Below are positions 1 to 5,755 of a DNA stretch of 5,855 nt, in pieces. The position numbers were made by a program, and so were the translations under genes. Source of the DNA: Candidatus Omnitrophota bacterium. GTDB taxonomy: Bacteria; Omnitrophota; Gorgyraeia; B26-G9. The stretch is taken from the NCBI GenBank assembly GCA_030630245.1, contig DAOVNL010000062.1:1-5855 (forward strand), read 5' to 3'. The notes beneath the pieces are model-generated. The model did no database searches and had not been told where the DNA came from. It worked only from the letters and a program-made list of their open reading frames with translations. Position 1 is the first letter of the stretch. The number at the start of each line of letters is the position of its first letter.

Positions 1-1447
1 CCTGTTCAAGGTCCTTTTCGTGCATGCGGCCGTGGCCGATGGCAATATTTGCCTCAGGAACGAGACTGCTTATGCGCTCGTACATAATTTCAATGTCCTT
101 GATCCTGTTATGAATGAAAAATACCTGTCCGTTGCGTTCAAGTTCGTTATTGATCGCGTTTCTCAAAAGTTCATCGTCAAAAACGCAGACAAAAGTCTCG
201 ATAGGCCTTCGCTTTTCCGGGGGAGTATTGATAGTGGACATATCCTTGACCCCTAAAAGAGACATGTAAAGAGTGCGGGGGATAGGTGTGGCGGTCAAGG
301 TCAAAACATCCACAAGCTCGCGGATATGCTTTAATTTTTCCTTTGCCTTGACTCCAAACCGCTGTTCCTCATCGATAATTACAAGCCCGAGGTTATTAAA
401 GAGGACATCGTCAGAAAGAAGCCTATGCGTTCCGATCACGATATCGACTTTTCCGATACTCAGCTGTTTTAAGATCTTGTCCTGCTCGGATGCGGTTTTA
501 AAGCGGCTGAGCATTTGAATCTCGACCGGAAAGTTTTTTATGCGTTTCTTTAAATTGTGATAATGCTGCTCGGCAAGAATGGTTGTGGGGACAAGCATGA
601 CAACCTGCTTATTGTCCATAACAGCTTTAAAAGCCGCGCGAAAGGCAACTTCAGTTTTGCCGTAGCCTACATCACCGCAAAGAAGCCTGTCCATGGGACG
701 GGCAGCCTCCATATCTTTTTTTGCCTCAAGCCAGGTTTTTTTCTGATCAGGCGTTTCCCGGTAGGGAAAGCTTTTTTCAAAATCCCGCTGCCAATCTGCC
801 TCAGGAGAAAAGGCAAAGCCGGAAAGAGATTTTCTTTTTGCCTGCATTTTTAAAAGATCCAGGGCAAAACTGGTAATGCCTTTTTTGGTTTTTGCTTTGG
901 TCTTCTGCCAGAGTTTTCCCCCGAGTTTGTGCAGGCGCGGTGTATGGCCTGTGAAGCCGATATATTTTTGCAGGAGATTTTTCTGGTTCAAAGGCACATA
1001 AAGTTTATCGCCGTCGGCATATTCTATTTTTATGTGTTTTTTTCCCTTTATGTTGTTTATCCCTAAGTATTTCCCGATGCCGTGATCCATATGCACGATG
1101 AAATCGTTTTTTTCCAGCTCTTCGAATTTATTAATTGAAAGCCGTTCGATTTTAAGCGAAGAGGGGATCGAGCTAAAAGGCAGAATTATCAACGGGTTCT
1201 GGTCGGATATTTTTTTTCCGCTTATTCTTGAAAAAGTGAATATTTTTTGGGTGTTATCAAAATCGATTTCAATGCGTATGGGGCTTTCGTAATTTATGGG
1301 ATAAATGTCAATCACAGAGCCGCGGTGCGCGAAATCTCCTTTTTCGGCAATTTGCTCGACCTGCTCATAGCCGAAATCGGCAAGTTGTTTTAATGTCTTT
1401 TCGATAATTATATGCTGCTTGGGGTAGAATTTTAAAGTCCGAAACAT
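1..1447 (-). CDS. mfd: Transcription-repair coupling factor Mfd, compact form, 3' end outside the window
   Basis: Mfd is a cytoplasmic ATP-driven DNA translocase that displaces RNA polymerase stalled at lesions and recruits UvrA. The frame is open for 482 codons and runs off the left edge. Visible order: domain 2 (UvrA-binding module shared with UvrB) at about residues 8-90, with GDFAHRGSVIDIYP at 37-50 and an arginine at 58 in PIRIE; the RNA-polymerase-interacting domain from about 110, with HMDHGIGKYLG at 119-129; then the motor, with Walker A GDVGYGKTEVA at 258-268, VPTTILAEQH at 286-295, DEEQ at 359-362 and TATPIPRTL at 385-393. The start is the first ATG after an in-frame stop (1475-1477); no clear Shine-Dalgarno is seen. 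Relative to full-length Mfd (about 1150 residues), domain 1a before domain 2, and some 230 residues (1b and domain 3) between domain 2 and the polymerase-interacting domain, are absent. Family identity is certain; whether this is a functional short form or a decayed copy is open. Confidence 0.95.
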   Translation of the reverse strand, partial: MFRTLKFYPKQHIIIEKTLKQLADFGYEQVEQIAEKGDFAHRGSVIDIYPINYESPIRIEIDFDNTQKIFTFSRISGKKISDQNPLIILPFSSIPSSLKIERLSINKFEELEKNDFIVHMDHGIGKYLGINNIKGKKHIKIEYADGDKLYVPLNQKNLLQKYIGFTGHTPRLHKLGGKLWQKTKAKTKKGITSFALDLLKMQAKRKSLSGFAFSPEADWQRDFEKSFPYRETPDQKKTWLEAKKDMEAARPMDRLLCGDVGYGKTEVAFRAAFKAVMDNKQVVMLVPTTILAEQHYHNLKKRIKNFPVEIQMLSRFKTASEQDKILKQLSIGKVDIVIGTHRLLSDDVLFNNLGLVIIDEEQRFGVKAKEKLKHIRELVDVLTLTATPIPRTLYMSLLGVKDMSTINTPPEKRRPIETFVCVFDDELLRNAINNELERNGQVFFIHNRIKDIEIMYERISSLVPEANIAIGHGRMHEKDLEQ

Positions 1448-1473
1448 AATTAAAGGCCACAGGTTAAAAGCAA

Positions 1474-1502
1474 ATTATAAATACTAGAATATATTCTATC
1501 AG
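1474..1502 (-). promoter_or_regulatory. Putative sigma-70-type promoter of mfd
   Basis: On the minus strand CTGATA (1502-1497) lies 17 bp from a perfect TATAAT (1479-1474), which would start transcription about 20 nt before the mfd ATG at 1447. An overlapping alternative is TTGATT (1522-1517), 18 bp, TAGAAT (1498-1493). The TATAAT overlaps the in-frame stop codon upstream of mfd, so a promoter here supports the short start. Called from consensus match only. Confidence 0.5.
1485..1498. promoter_or_regulatory. 14-bp perfect palindrome in the mfd promoter, possible operator
   Basis: TAGAATATATTCTA equals its own reverse complement and fills most of the spacer between the putative -35 and -10 of mfd. 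A dimeric repressor site is one reading. It is AT-rich, so a chance palindrome cannot be excluded. Confidence 0.35.
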
Positions 1503-1520
1503 TATTTTAGGGAATTAATC

Positions 1521-1555
1521 AAGAAATGCATTTCTTCCACCGTGTAGGTGGAAGA
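1521..1555. repeat. 16-bp perfect palindrome overlapping a 9-bp-stem hairpin
   Basis: AAGAAATGCATTTCTT (1521-1536) is a perfect palindrome. It overlaps a hairpin with stem TCTTCCACC (1533-1541), loop GTGTA (1542-1546) and GGTGGAAGA (1547-1555). The two structures share bases 1533-1536 and could compete if transcribed. No T-run follows the stem on either strand, so it is not a canonical intrinsic terminator. It could be a protein-binding site or the remnant end of a mobile element. Confidence 0.45.
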
Positions 1556-1586
1556 TAGGGAAAAAAATAAAAGAATTGAAAATAGG

Positions 1587-1615
1587 TTGTTGAACGGGAA
1601 AATTTAAACTATAAT
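1587..1615 (+). promoter_or_regulatory. Weak orphan promoter-like sequence facing right
   Basis: TTGTTG (1587-1592), 17 bp, then a perfect TATAAT (1610-1615). The first ATG downstream (1628) gives only five codons before a stop, so no gene is attached. The region is very AT-rich and chance matches are likely; it could also be the promoter of a gene since lost. Confidence 0.25.
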
Positions 1616-1700
1616 ATAAATTATACATGTCTAAATTAACGTGAGACTATCGAAAAAGTAAACGCGTTTGAGACATAATTCTGATAAATCCGAATCCTTC

Positions 1701-1766
1701 GTCATTCTGAGGAGCGATAGCGATGAAGAATCTTAACAAGAGATCCTTCGCTGCGCTCAGGATAAC
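1701..1766. repeat. Dispersed palindromic repeat, GTCATTC-type, degraded copy
   Basis: Left arm 1701-1733 begins GTCATTCTGAGGAGCGATAG; right arm 1741-1766 begins AGATCCTTCGCTGCGCTCAG and ends GATAAC. The arms are imperfect inverted complements around a short loop. The same type of element recurs at 5756-5840, where the outer arms are better preserved. Such intergenic repeats occur in many copies in some bacterial genomes, usually as non-autonomous elements or transcript-end structures. Confidence 0.6.
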
Positions 1767-1782
1767 TCAACTTGGACAGCTA

Positions 1783-1791
1783 TGATATAAT
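1783..1791 (+). promoter_or_regulatory. Extended -10 promoter ahead of the small membrane protein gene
   Basis: TGATATAAT is a perfect TGnTATAAT extended -10 element, a class that does not need a good -35, and none is obvious here. Transcription would begin near 1798, about 55 nt before the ATG at 1853. Its position argues against translation starting at the TTG at 1772 or the ATG at 1796. Confidence 0.5.
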
Positions 1792-1852
1792 CTATATGTT
1801 TAGTAGAAGTCCTTTATTGATAAACCCTTTTTATGTGATAAGTAAAATCAAA

Positions 1853-2044
1853 ATGGATCAGTTGGATGGAGCAACCTTAATTCTTCTTGGAGTTCTATGT
1901 TCCATTGCCTTCTGTCTATTATCCTTTGTTATTATTATATTTATTATTTTCATGGCTATTGCGGCAAATAATGAGTGGAAATTAATTTCAATCATAGAGA
2001 CACTTAATAAAACTGACCCAAAAAAATCTAACGAACCAATGTAG
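1853..2044 (+). CDS. Small single-pass membrane protein, unknown function
   Basis: A 63-residue product that I do not recognise. It has a short acidic start (MDQLDGA), one long hydrophobic segment at about residues 8-37 rich in Leu, Ile, Val and Phe, and a polar tail of about 26 residues ending KTDPKKSNEPM. This predicts one transmembrane helix with a short soluble tail. The frame is open upstream to a TTG at 1772 and an ATG at 1796, but those starts fall on or beside the extended -10 promoter, so the ATG at 1853 is preferred. No convincing Shine-Dalgarno precedes any of the three. The gene is followed 58 bp later by the co-directional RNase III-like gene and may be co-transcribed with it. 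Whether it is truly expressed is uncertain. Confidence 0.5.
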   Translation: MDQLDGATLILLGVLCSIAFCLLSFVIIIFIIFMAIAANNEWKLISIIETLNKTDPKKSNEPM

Positions 2045-2046
2045 TA

Positions 2047-2084
2047 GACTGTTACTCGCCGGCTACCGGCAGATGAACTCAGTC
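2047..2084 (+). repeat. Hairpin between the membrane protein and RNase III-like genes
   Basis: An inner stem GCCGG (2058-2062) / CCGGC (2066-2070) closes a CTA loop, and an outer stem GACTG (2047-2051) / CAGTC (2080-2084) can extend it across an internal loop. It is a local GC-rich patch in an AT-rich block. No T-run follows, so it is not a standard terminator. It lies just before the ribosome binding site of the RNase III-like gene. Confidence 0.4.
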
Positions 2085-2092
2085 ATTAGCTT

Positions 2093-2096
2093 AGGA
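2093..2096 (+). promoter_or_regulatory. Ribosome binding site deciding the RNase III-like start
   Basis: AGGA lies 6 nt before the ATG at 2103. The upstream in-frame ATG at 2073 has no such element and sits inside the hairpin, so 2103 is preferred. Confidence 0.6.
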
Positions 2097-2102
2097 ATTA
2101 TA

Positions 2103-2549
2103 ATGCAGACTATAGAGTTTGAAAACAGGATAGGATATAAGTTTTCTGATAAAAATTTACTAATTTGTGCTTTGACAAGAAAGGCTCTTGCCTATGAAAA
2201 AGAGTTAGAATGTCATCAAGAACCTTTTTGTGTTTTAGGGGATGCGATAATCAAGGTTGTACTCTGTGATTTGTTGATCAAGAATGGAACTGAAACAAAA
2301 GGGCAGATAACACAGAAAAAAGCTTTTCTTGAAAATGAAAAAATATTAGCAGAGATTGGACGCTCTATAAGTATTCATGAGTACATGATAACAAATGAAG
2401 GCGAGAAATCTACCGGTGTATTTCAGGGAGATAGAGCAATTGCTGAAACTTTAGAAGCAATAATCGCGGCTGTTTATTATGATAAAGGTTTTGTTTGCGC
2501 AAAAGGAGTAGTGGCTTTTTTATTTAAGGATAAACTTAAAAAAATTTAA
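2103..2549 (+). CDS. RNase III-fold protein without dsRNA-binding domain, altered active site
   Basis: A 148-residue product spanning one RNase III catalytic domain: FENRIGYKFSDKNLL at 6-20, ALTRKAL at 23-29, the signature region with VLGDAIIKVVL at 44-54, LENEKILAEIGRSI at 76-89, and AIAETLEAIIAAVYYDKGF at 112-130. It ends where the linker to the dsRNA-binding domain would begin; bacterial RNase III is usually about 220-230 residues. By eye against E. coli RNase III, E38 and D45 are kept (E40, D47), E41 becomes C43, E65 becomes Q68, D114 becomes E115, and E117 is kept (E118). Two of the four main metal ligands are therefore changed, one conservatively. RNase III normally cleaves dsRNA as a homodimer with Mg2+; this protein may be inactive, need a partner, or act only by binding. 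It does not look like Mini-III, because it keeps the longer RNase III-type signature. It is unlikely to be the main RNase III. Confidence 0.85.
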   Translation: MQTIEFENRIGYKFSDKNLLICALTRKALAYEKELECHQEPFCVLGDAIIKVVLCDLLIKNGTETKGQITQKKAFLENEKILAEIGRSISIHEYMITNEGEKSTGVFQGDRAIAETLEAIIAAVYYDKGFVCAKGVVAFLFKDKLKKI

Positions 2550-2675
2550 CGCTGGTTGAACAAGCCTGCCTCGCCCCTTAGGTCCTCCAATTTGAATAAT
2601 GATGAACTTTTTCGTGCCCCTTTTTACCATTTCCTGAACAATTTTGGCAATGACAGCTAATACATAGATCGCATG

Positions 2676-2718
2676 CTTTACAATAAAAATAAAATTTACT
2701 TTACAATACTTTACAATC
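2676..2718 (+). promoter_or_regulatory. Three TTTACAAT direct repeats over the regulator gene's promoter region
   Basis: CTTTACAATA at 2676-2685 and 2699-2708, and CTTTACAATC at 2709-2718; unit starts are 23 and 10 bp apart, so all fall near the same face of the helix. The array ends 16 bp before the ATG at 2735. Each unit contains TACAAT, one base from the -10 consensus, and TTTACA, one base from the -35 consensus, so the array probably overlaps the promoter. This is what an autoregulatory operator of the downstream HTH protein would look like. Binding is inferred. Confidence 0.65.
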
Positions 2719-2734
2719 ATGCTAAACTTCAAAC

Positions 2735-3766
2735 ATGCGAAACGTAAAAGATTTGATATTAAAACAAATTAAAAGCAGAGGTAATGTAAACAGCGATACC
2801 ATAGCTAAAATTTGTAATGTTTCACGCCAAGCTGCCCACCAGCACCTGCGCGAATTAGTTAATTTACAACAAATTCTTAGGGTCGGCAAAACGAGAGGGG
2901 CTTATTACGTTTTATTCTCAAAAGAAAAAGCAAGAAGATTAAAAGAGCAGGACAAAATATACAAAACGAGGCTTAGGAATAAAAGCCTGCAGGAGGACTA
3001 CATCTATAATAGAGTTGTTCATAGCATTCCCTCTTTAAAAAGACTGCAAAAAAACACCCAGGATATTATAAGGTATGCTTTTACGGAAATGCTTAATAAC
3101 GCGATTGAACATTCGGGTTCAAAATATATTGATATTTTATTAACTCTAAGTAGTAATGCTGCGGCCTTTAACGTCATTGACAGAGGCATAGGTATTTTTA
3201 AACATGTACAGAAAAAGTTTAGGTTAATAGATGAATATGAAGCCCTAACCGAAATTTTAAAAGGTAAGAAAACTACAATGCCGTCAAAGCATACGGGGGA
3301 GGGCATTTTTTTTACTTCGAAAGCCGCGGATGTATTTAAAATCGAAAGCGCGAAAATAGGCCTAATTATCAATAACAAGACAGATGATATTTATACAGAG
3401 GAAATAAAACATTGCAGGGGTACGAAAATATTTTTTCAGATCAATACAAAGACAAGGAAAGATATAAGCGCATTTTTTTTCCAGTATACCGACAGCGATT
3501 ATAAGTTTGATAAAACAAAAGTAACCGTTAAGCTTTATCATAAGAATGTAGAATATACCTCACGATCTCAAGCCAGAAGACTTGTTGTGGGGTTAGACAA
3601 ATTTAAAGTGGTTATTTTAGATTTTAGCCAGGTAAAAGCAATAGGCCAGGGTTTTGCCGATGAAATATTTAGAGTCTTTCAGCTTGACAATCCCGGGGTG
3701 GTGATAGAGTCTATAAATTACTGCAAGGCTGTAGAGTTTATGATTAAAAGAGTAAAAAATCAGTAA
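2735..3766 (+). CDS. Winged-helix / GHKL ATPase / STAS-like DUF4325 regulator
   Basis: A 343-residue soluble protein with three parts. Residues 1-60 form a DNA-binding winged helix: NSDTIAKICNVSRQAAHQHL is the helix-turn-helix and VGKTRGAYYVL the wing. After a basic linker (about 63-85), residues 105-240 carry a GHKL ATPase fold: N box FTEMLNNAIEHSGS at 116-129, G1 DRGIG at 149-153, G2 HTGEGIFFTSKAADVF at 186-201, and GTKIFF at 229-234. No histidine-kinase phosphoacceptor domain is seen. Residues about 265-340 are a DUF4325 (STAS-like) domain, with VVILDFSQVKAIGQGFADEI at 292-311. The ATPase and STAS-like pair recalls anti-sigma kinase and anti-anti-sigma proteins fused in one chain with their own DNA-binding head; that analogy is inference. 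No Shine-Dalgarno precedes the ATG, and the leader is probably very short. TTTACAAT triplets on both sides suggest its target sites. The ligand and regulated genes are unknown. Confidence 0.9.
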   Translation: MRNVKDLILKQIKSRGNVNSDTIAKICNVSRQAAHQHLRELVNLQQILRVGKTRGAYYVLFSKEKARRLKEQDKIYKTRLRNKSLQEDYIYNRVVHSIPSLKRLQKNTQDIIRYAFTEMLNNAIEHSGSKYIDILLTLSSNAAAFNVIDRGIGIFKHVQKKFRLIDEYEALTEILKGKKTTMPSKHTGEGIFFTSKAADVFKIESAKIGLIINNKTDDIYTEEIKHCRGTKIFFQINTKTRKDISAFFFQYTDSDYKFDKTKVTVKLYHKNVEYTSRSQARRLVVGLDKFKVVILDFSQVKAIGQGFADEIFRVFQLDNPGVVIESINYCKAVEFMIKRVKNQ

Positions 3767-3776
3767 ACAGAAATTT

Positions 3777-3819
3777 TTTTACAATATTATCAAGTGTTTC
3801 TTTACAATAATTTACAATA
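3777..3819 (+). promoter_or_regulatory. Second TTTACAAT triplet with identical spacing, behind the regulator gene
   Basis: TTTTACAATA at 3777-3786, CTTTACAATA at 3800-3809 and ATTTACAATA at 3810-3819; unit starts are 23 and 10 bp apart, exactly as at 2676-2718. The 13-bp spacers differ (AAAATAAAATTTA upstream, TTATCAAGTGTTT here), so only the sites and their register are shared. The array starts 11 bp after the stop codon. No plus-strand gene follows it, so its target may be lost, may be an untranslated RNA, or the site may act by looping to the upstream array. Confidence 0.65.
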
Positions 3820-4002
3820 TCTATTTCCCCTGTAGCAATATCGTTAAGCCCCTTGGTATTGTTTGCTTGCTGGAATTTGTGACGAAGAAGGGGAACGTTG
3901 AGAGCGGAAAAGGGGAACAGCCTCAAGGCACGCCCCTACGGGATTAATATTTGTTTTTAACTTGTAACTCGTCACTTATAACTAATAAGTCACACAATTG
4001 AA
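3820..4002. other. Gene-free gap between convergent regulator and fhs genes
   Basis: No supported gene. AAGGGGAAC occurs twice (3888-3896 and 3910-3918). A weak hairpin with one mismatch pairs GTCACTTAT (3971-3979) with ATAAGTCAC (3985-3993) around a 5-nt loop, just beyond the fhs stop. No U-run follows on the fhs strand, so it is at best a weak fhs transcript end. ACTTGTAACT (3960-3969) and ACTTATAACT (3974-3983) form a near-direct repeat. Confidence 0.35.
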
Positions 4003-5697
4003 TCAAAATAGTCCAATTGTGTTGCCTTGTTCATCAATATCAACATTCATACCGCAGGGATTAGTAGGCAATCCGGGCATTGTGCGCATCTTACCGCAGA
4101 GAGGATAGATGAATCCTGCGCCGGCTGAGACACGGATTTCTCTGATAGGCAGTTCAAAATCTGTGGGGACACCTTTTAATAGCGGGTCATGTGAAAGAGA
4201 TAGATGTGTTTTTGCCATGCAGATAGGCAGTTTGTCGAATCCGAGTTCTGTGTATTGCCTGATCTTCTTTTCAGCTACAGGATGATAAGAAACACCGGCA
4301 GCGCCGTATATTTTTTTGGCGATAGTTTCGATCTTTTCCTTTATGGATATATCAAGCGGGTATAGAAATTTAAAATCATTAGGCTGCTCCGCGGTCCTGG
4401 CAACAGCTTCTGCCAGTTCAACCGCGCCTTCGCCGCCTTTTGCGTAAGCCAGGCTTACTACTGCTTCTTTCGCGCCGTATTCCACAGCCAGTTTTTTTAC
4501 CAGCTCAATTTCCAGGTCTGTGTCGGATTCAAAGCGGTTGATCGCTACTACCACAGGAATGCCGAAAATCAATATGTTTTCGATCTGCTTTTTCAGGTTG
4601 CAGGAACCGGCCTGAATCGCCTGCAGGTTTTCCTTAAATAAACCCGCGTCAAGAGGTTTGCCGGCAACAACATCAAAGCTGTTGCTGTGCATTTTTAAAG
4701 CCCTGAGCGAGCATACCAATACGGCACAGTCAGGTTTGAGCCCGCTGCAGCGGCATTTAATATCCAGGAATTTTTCAGAGCCTAAGTCCGCGCCGAATCC
4801 GCTTTCAGTAATAACATAATCGGCAAGTTTCAATGCCATGGCATCAGCGAGTATTGAACTATTTCCGTGCGCGATATTTCCGAAAGGCCCGGTATGGATA
4901 AAACAGGCTGTTTTTTCTGTGGTCTGAACAATATTGGGCATGATCGCGTTTTTCAAAAGCACGGTCATTGCTCCGGCGACTTTGATGTCCTCAGGAGTAA
5001 CCGGTTTTCCGTCATAGGTTGTACCCAGCAGTATTTTGCCCAGGCGCGATCTTAAGTCTTTAAGATTATTAGTCAGGGCCATTACCGCCATAACCTCACT
5101 GGCCTCGATGATCTCAAAACCGCTTTCTCTCAGGAAACCGTTTTCTTTGCCGCCAAGTCCGATAATAACTTCCCGCAAAAAACGGTCATTGACATCTATT
5201 ACTCTCGGCCAGGTTATGCTGTGCGGGTCAATGCTTAAGCGGTTTTCCTTTAATATATGGTTGTCCAAAAAAGCAGCGCAGAGATTGTGCGCTGTACCGA
5301 TGGCCGAGACATCGCCTGTTAAATGCAGGTTTACATCTTCCATAGGCAGGACCTGAGAATAACCTCCTCCTGCCGCGCCTCCTTTTATGCCGAAAACAGG
5401 GCCGAGAGAGGGCTCTCTTATGCATGAAATAGCTTTTTTACCGATTTTATTCAATCCTAAAGACAAGCCGATAGTGGTCAATGTTTTCCCCTCTCCCAGA
5501 GGAGTGGGGGTTACGGCTGTTATGTAAATGTATTTTCCGTCAGGTTTATCTTTTAATCGTTCAAGCAGGTTCAGGGATATTTTGGCTTTATAGTTACCGT
5601 GAGGGTGGAGTTCGTTTTCGTGTATCCCGATCGAAGCGGCGATTTCATTGATCGGTGTGAGCGTTATGGATTGAGCTATTTCAAGATCAGTCTGCAT
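4003..5697 (-). CDS. fhs: Formate-tetrahydrofolate ligase, complete
   Basis: A cytoplasmic enzyme that makes 10-formyl-tetrahydrofolate from formate, tetrahydrofolate and ATP, releasing ADP and phosphate. It feeds purine and formyl-Met-tRNA synthesis and is the ATP-using step of the Wood-Ljungdahl methyl branch. The 564-residue length is normal for the bacterial monofunctional enzyme (about 555-560). Conserved blocks are present in order: the ATP loop TPTPLGEGKT at 63-72, REPSLGP at 94-100, GGAAGGGYSQVLPMED at 106-121, ESGFEIIEASEVMAVMAL at 191-208, TGPFGNIAHGNSS at 269-281, FGADLGSEKF at 301-310, and the typical C-terminus DIDEQGNTIGLF. No key motif is missing. The ATG has a strong Shine-Dalgarno (AGGAG, 5 nt away). 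It converges on the plus-strand regulator gene, and no other folate gene is visible, so an acetogenic pathway cannot be inferred from this window. Confidence 0.98.
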   Translation of the reverse strand: MQTDLEIAQSITLTPINEIAASIGIHENELHPHGNYKAKISLNLLERLKDKPDGKYIYITAVTPTPLGEGKTLTTIGLSLGLNKIGKKAISCIREPSLGPVFGIKGGAAGGGYSQVLPMEDVNLHLTGDVSAIGTAHNLCAAFLDNHILKENRLSIDPHSITWPRVIDVNDRFLREVIIGLGGKENGFLRESGFEIIEASEVMAVMALTNNLKDLRSRLGKILLGTTYDGKPVTPEDIKVAGAMTVLLKNAIMPNIVQTTEKTACFIHTGPFGNIAHGNSSILADAMALKLADYVITESGFGADLGSEKFLDIKCRCSGLKPDCAVLVCSLRALKMHSNSFDVVAGKPLDAGLFKENLQAIQAGSCNLKKQIENILIFGIPVVVAINRFESDTDLEIELVKKLAVEYGAKEAVVSLAYAKGGEGAVELAEAVARTAEQPNDFKFLYPLDISIKEKIETIAKKIYGAAGVSYHPVAEKKIRQYTELGFDKLPICMAKTHLSLSHDPLLKGVPTDFELPIREIRVSAGAGFIYPLCGKMRTMPGLPTNPCGMNVDIDEQGNTIGLF

Positions 5698-5702
5698 TGT
5701 AT

Positions 5703-5707
5703 CTCCT
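5703..5707 (-). promoter_or_regulatory. Ribosome binding site of fhs
   Basis: AGGAG on the minus strand, 5 nt before the fhs ATG, within AAAGGAGA. It is the best Shine-Dalgarno in the window and fixes the start at 5697. Confidence 0.85.
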
Positions 5708-5755
5708 TTATTTATATACAGTAAGCCTTCTGTAAAATAGGCCGCTTAAATCTTA

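Noticed and set aside
20..1292. Plus-strand open frames at 20-256, 273-518, 557-853 and 1098-1292
   Set aside because: They lie antisense to the continuous, strongly conserved mfd frame on the minus strand and resemble no known family.
1641..1659. GTGAGACTATCGAAAAAGT as an insertion-sequence terminal repeat
   Set aside because: It has an IS-end feel, but no matching inverted partner or transposase fragment is visible in the window.
1772..1852. Upstream starts (TTG 1772, ATG 1796) for the small membrane protein
   Set aside because: They coincide with or abut the extended -10 promoter and would leave little or no leader.
2520..2732. Minus-strand open frame of 70 codons across the gap before the regulator gene
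   Set aside because: It overlaps the RNase III-like gene end and the TTTACAAT array, lacks a ribosome binding site and shows no known domain.
3019..3378. Minus-strand open frame of 119 codons
   Set aside because: It is antisense to the regulator's ATPase domain, whose plus-strand motifs are intact.
2676..3819. TTTACAAT arrays as CRISPR repeats or transposon target duplications
   Set aside because: The 10-bp units are far too short for CRISPR repeats and there are no regular spacers. The gene between them encodes a regulator, not a transposase, and no inverted ends are seen.
3744..3926. Minus-strand open frame of 60 codons containing IVNYCKETLDNIVKKF, resembling INYCKAVEFMIKRV at the regulator's C-terminus
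   Set aside because: The resemblance comes largely from reading the TTTACAAT sites backwards (ATTGTAAA gives IVN, IVK, YCK). There is no ribosome binding site or recognisable domain, and the site spacing is better explained as an operator array.
4867..5425. Open frames at 4867-5055 and 5036-5356 (plus) and 5228-5425 (minus, other frame)
   Set aside because: All are contained in the fhs coding sequence, which is intact and fully explains the region.
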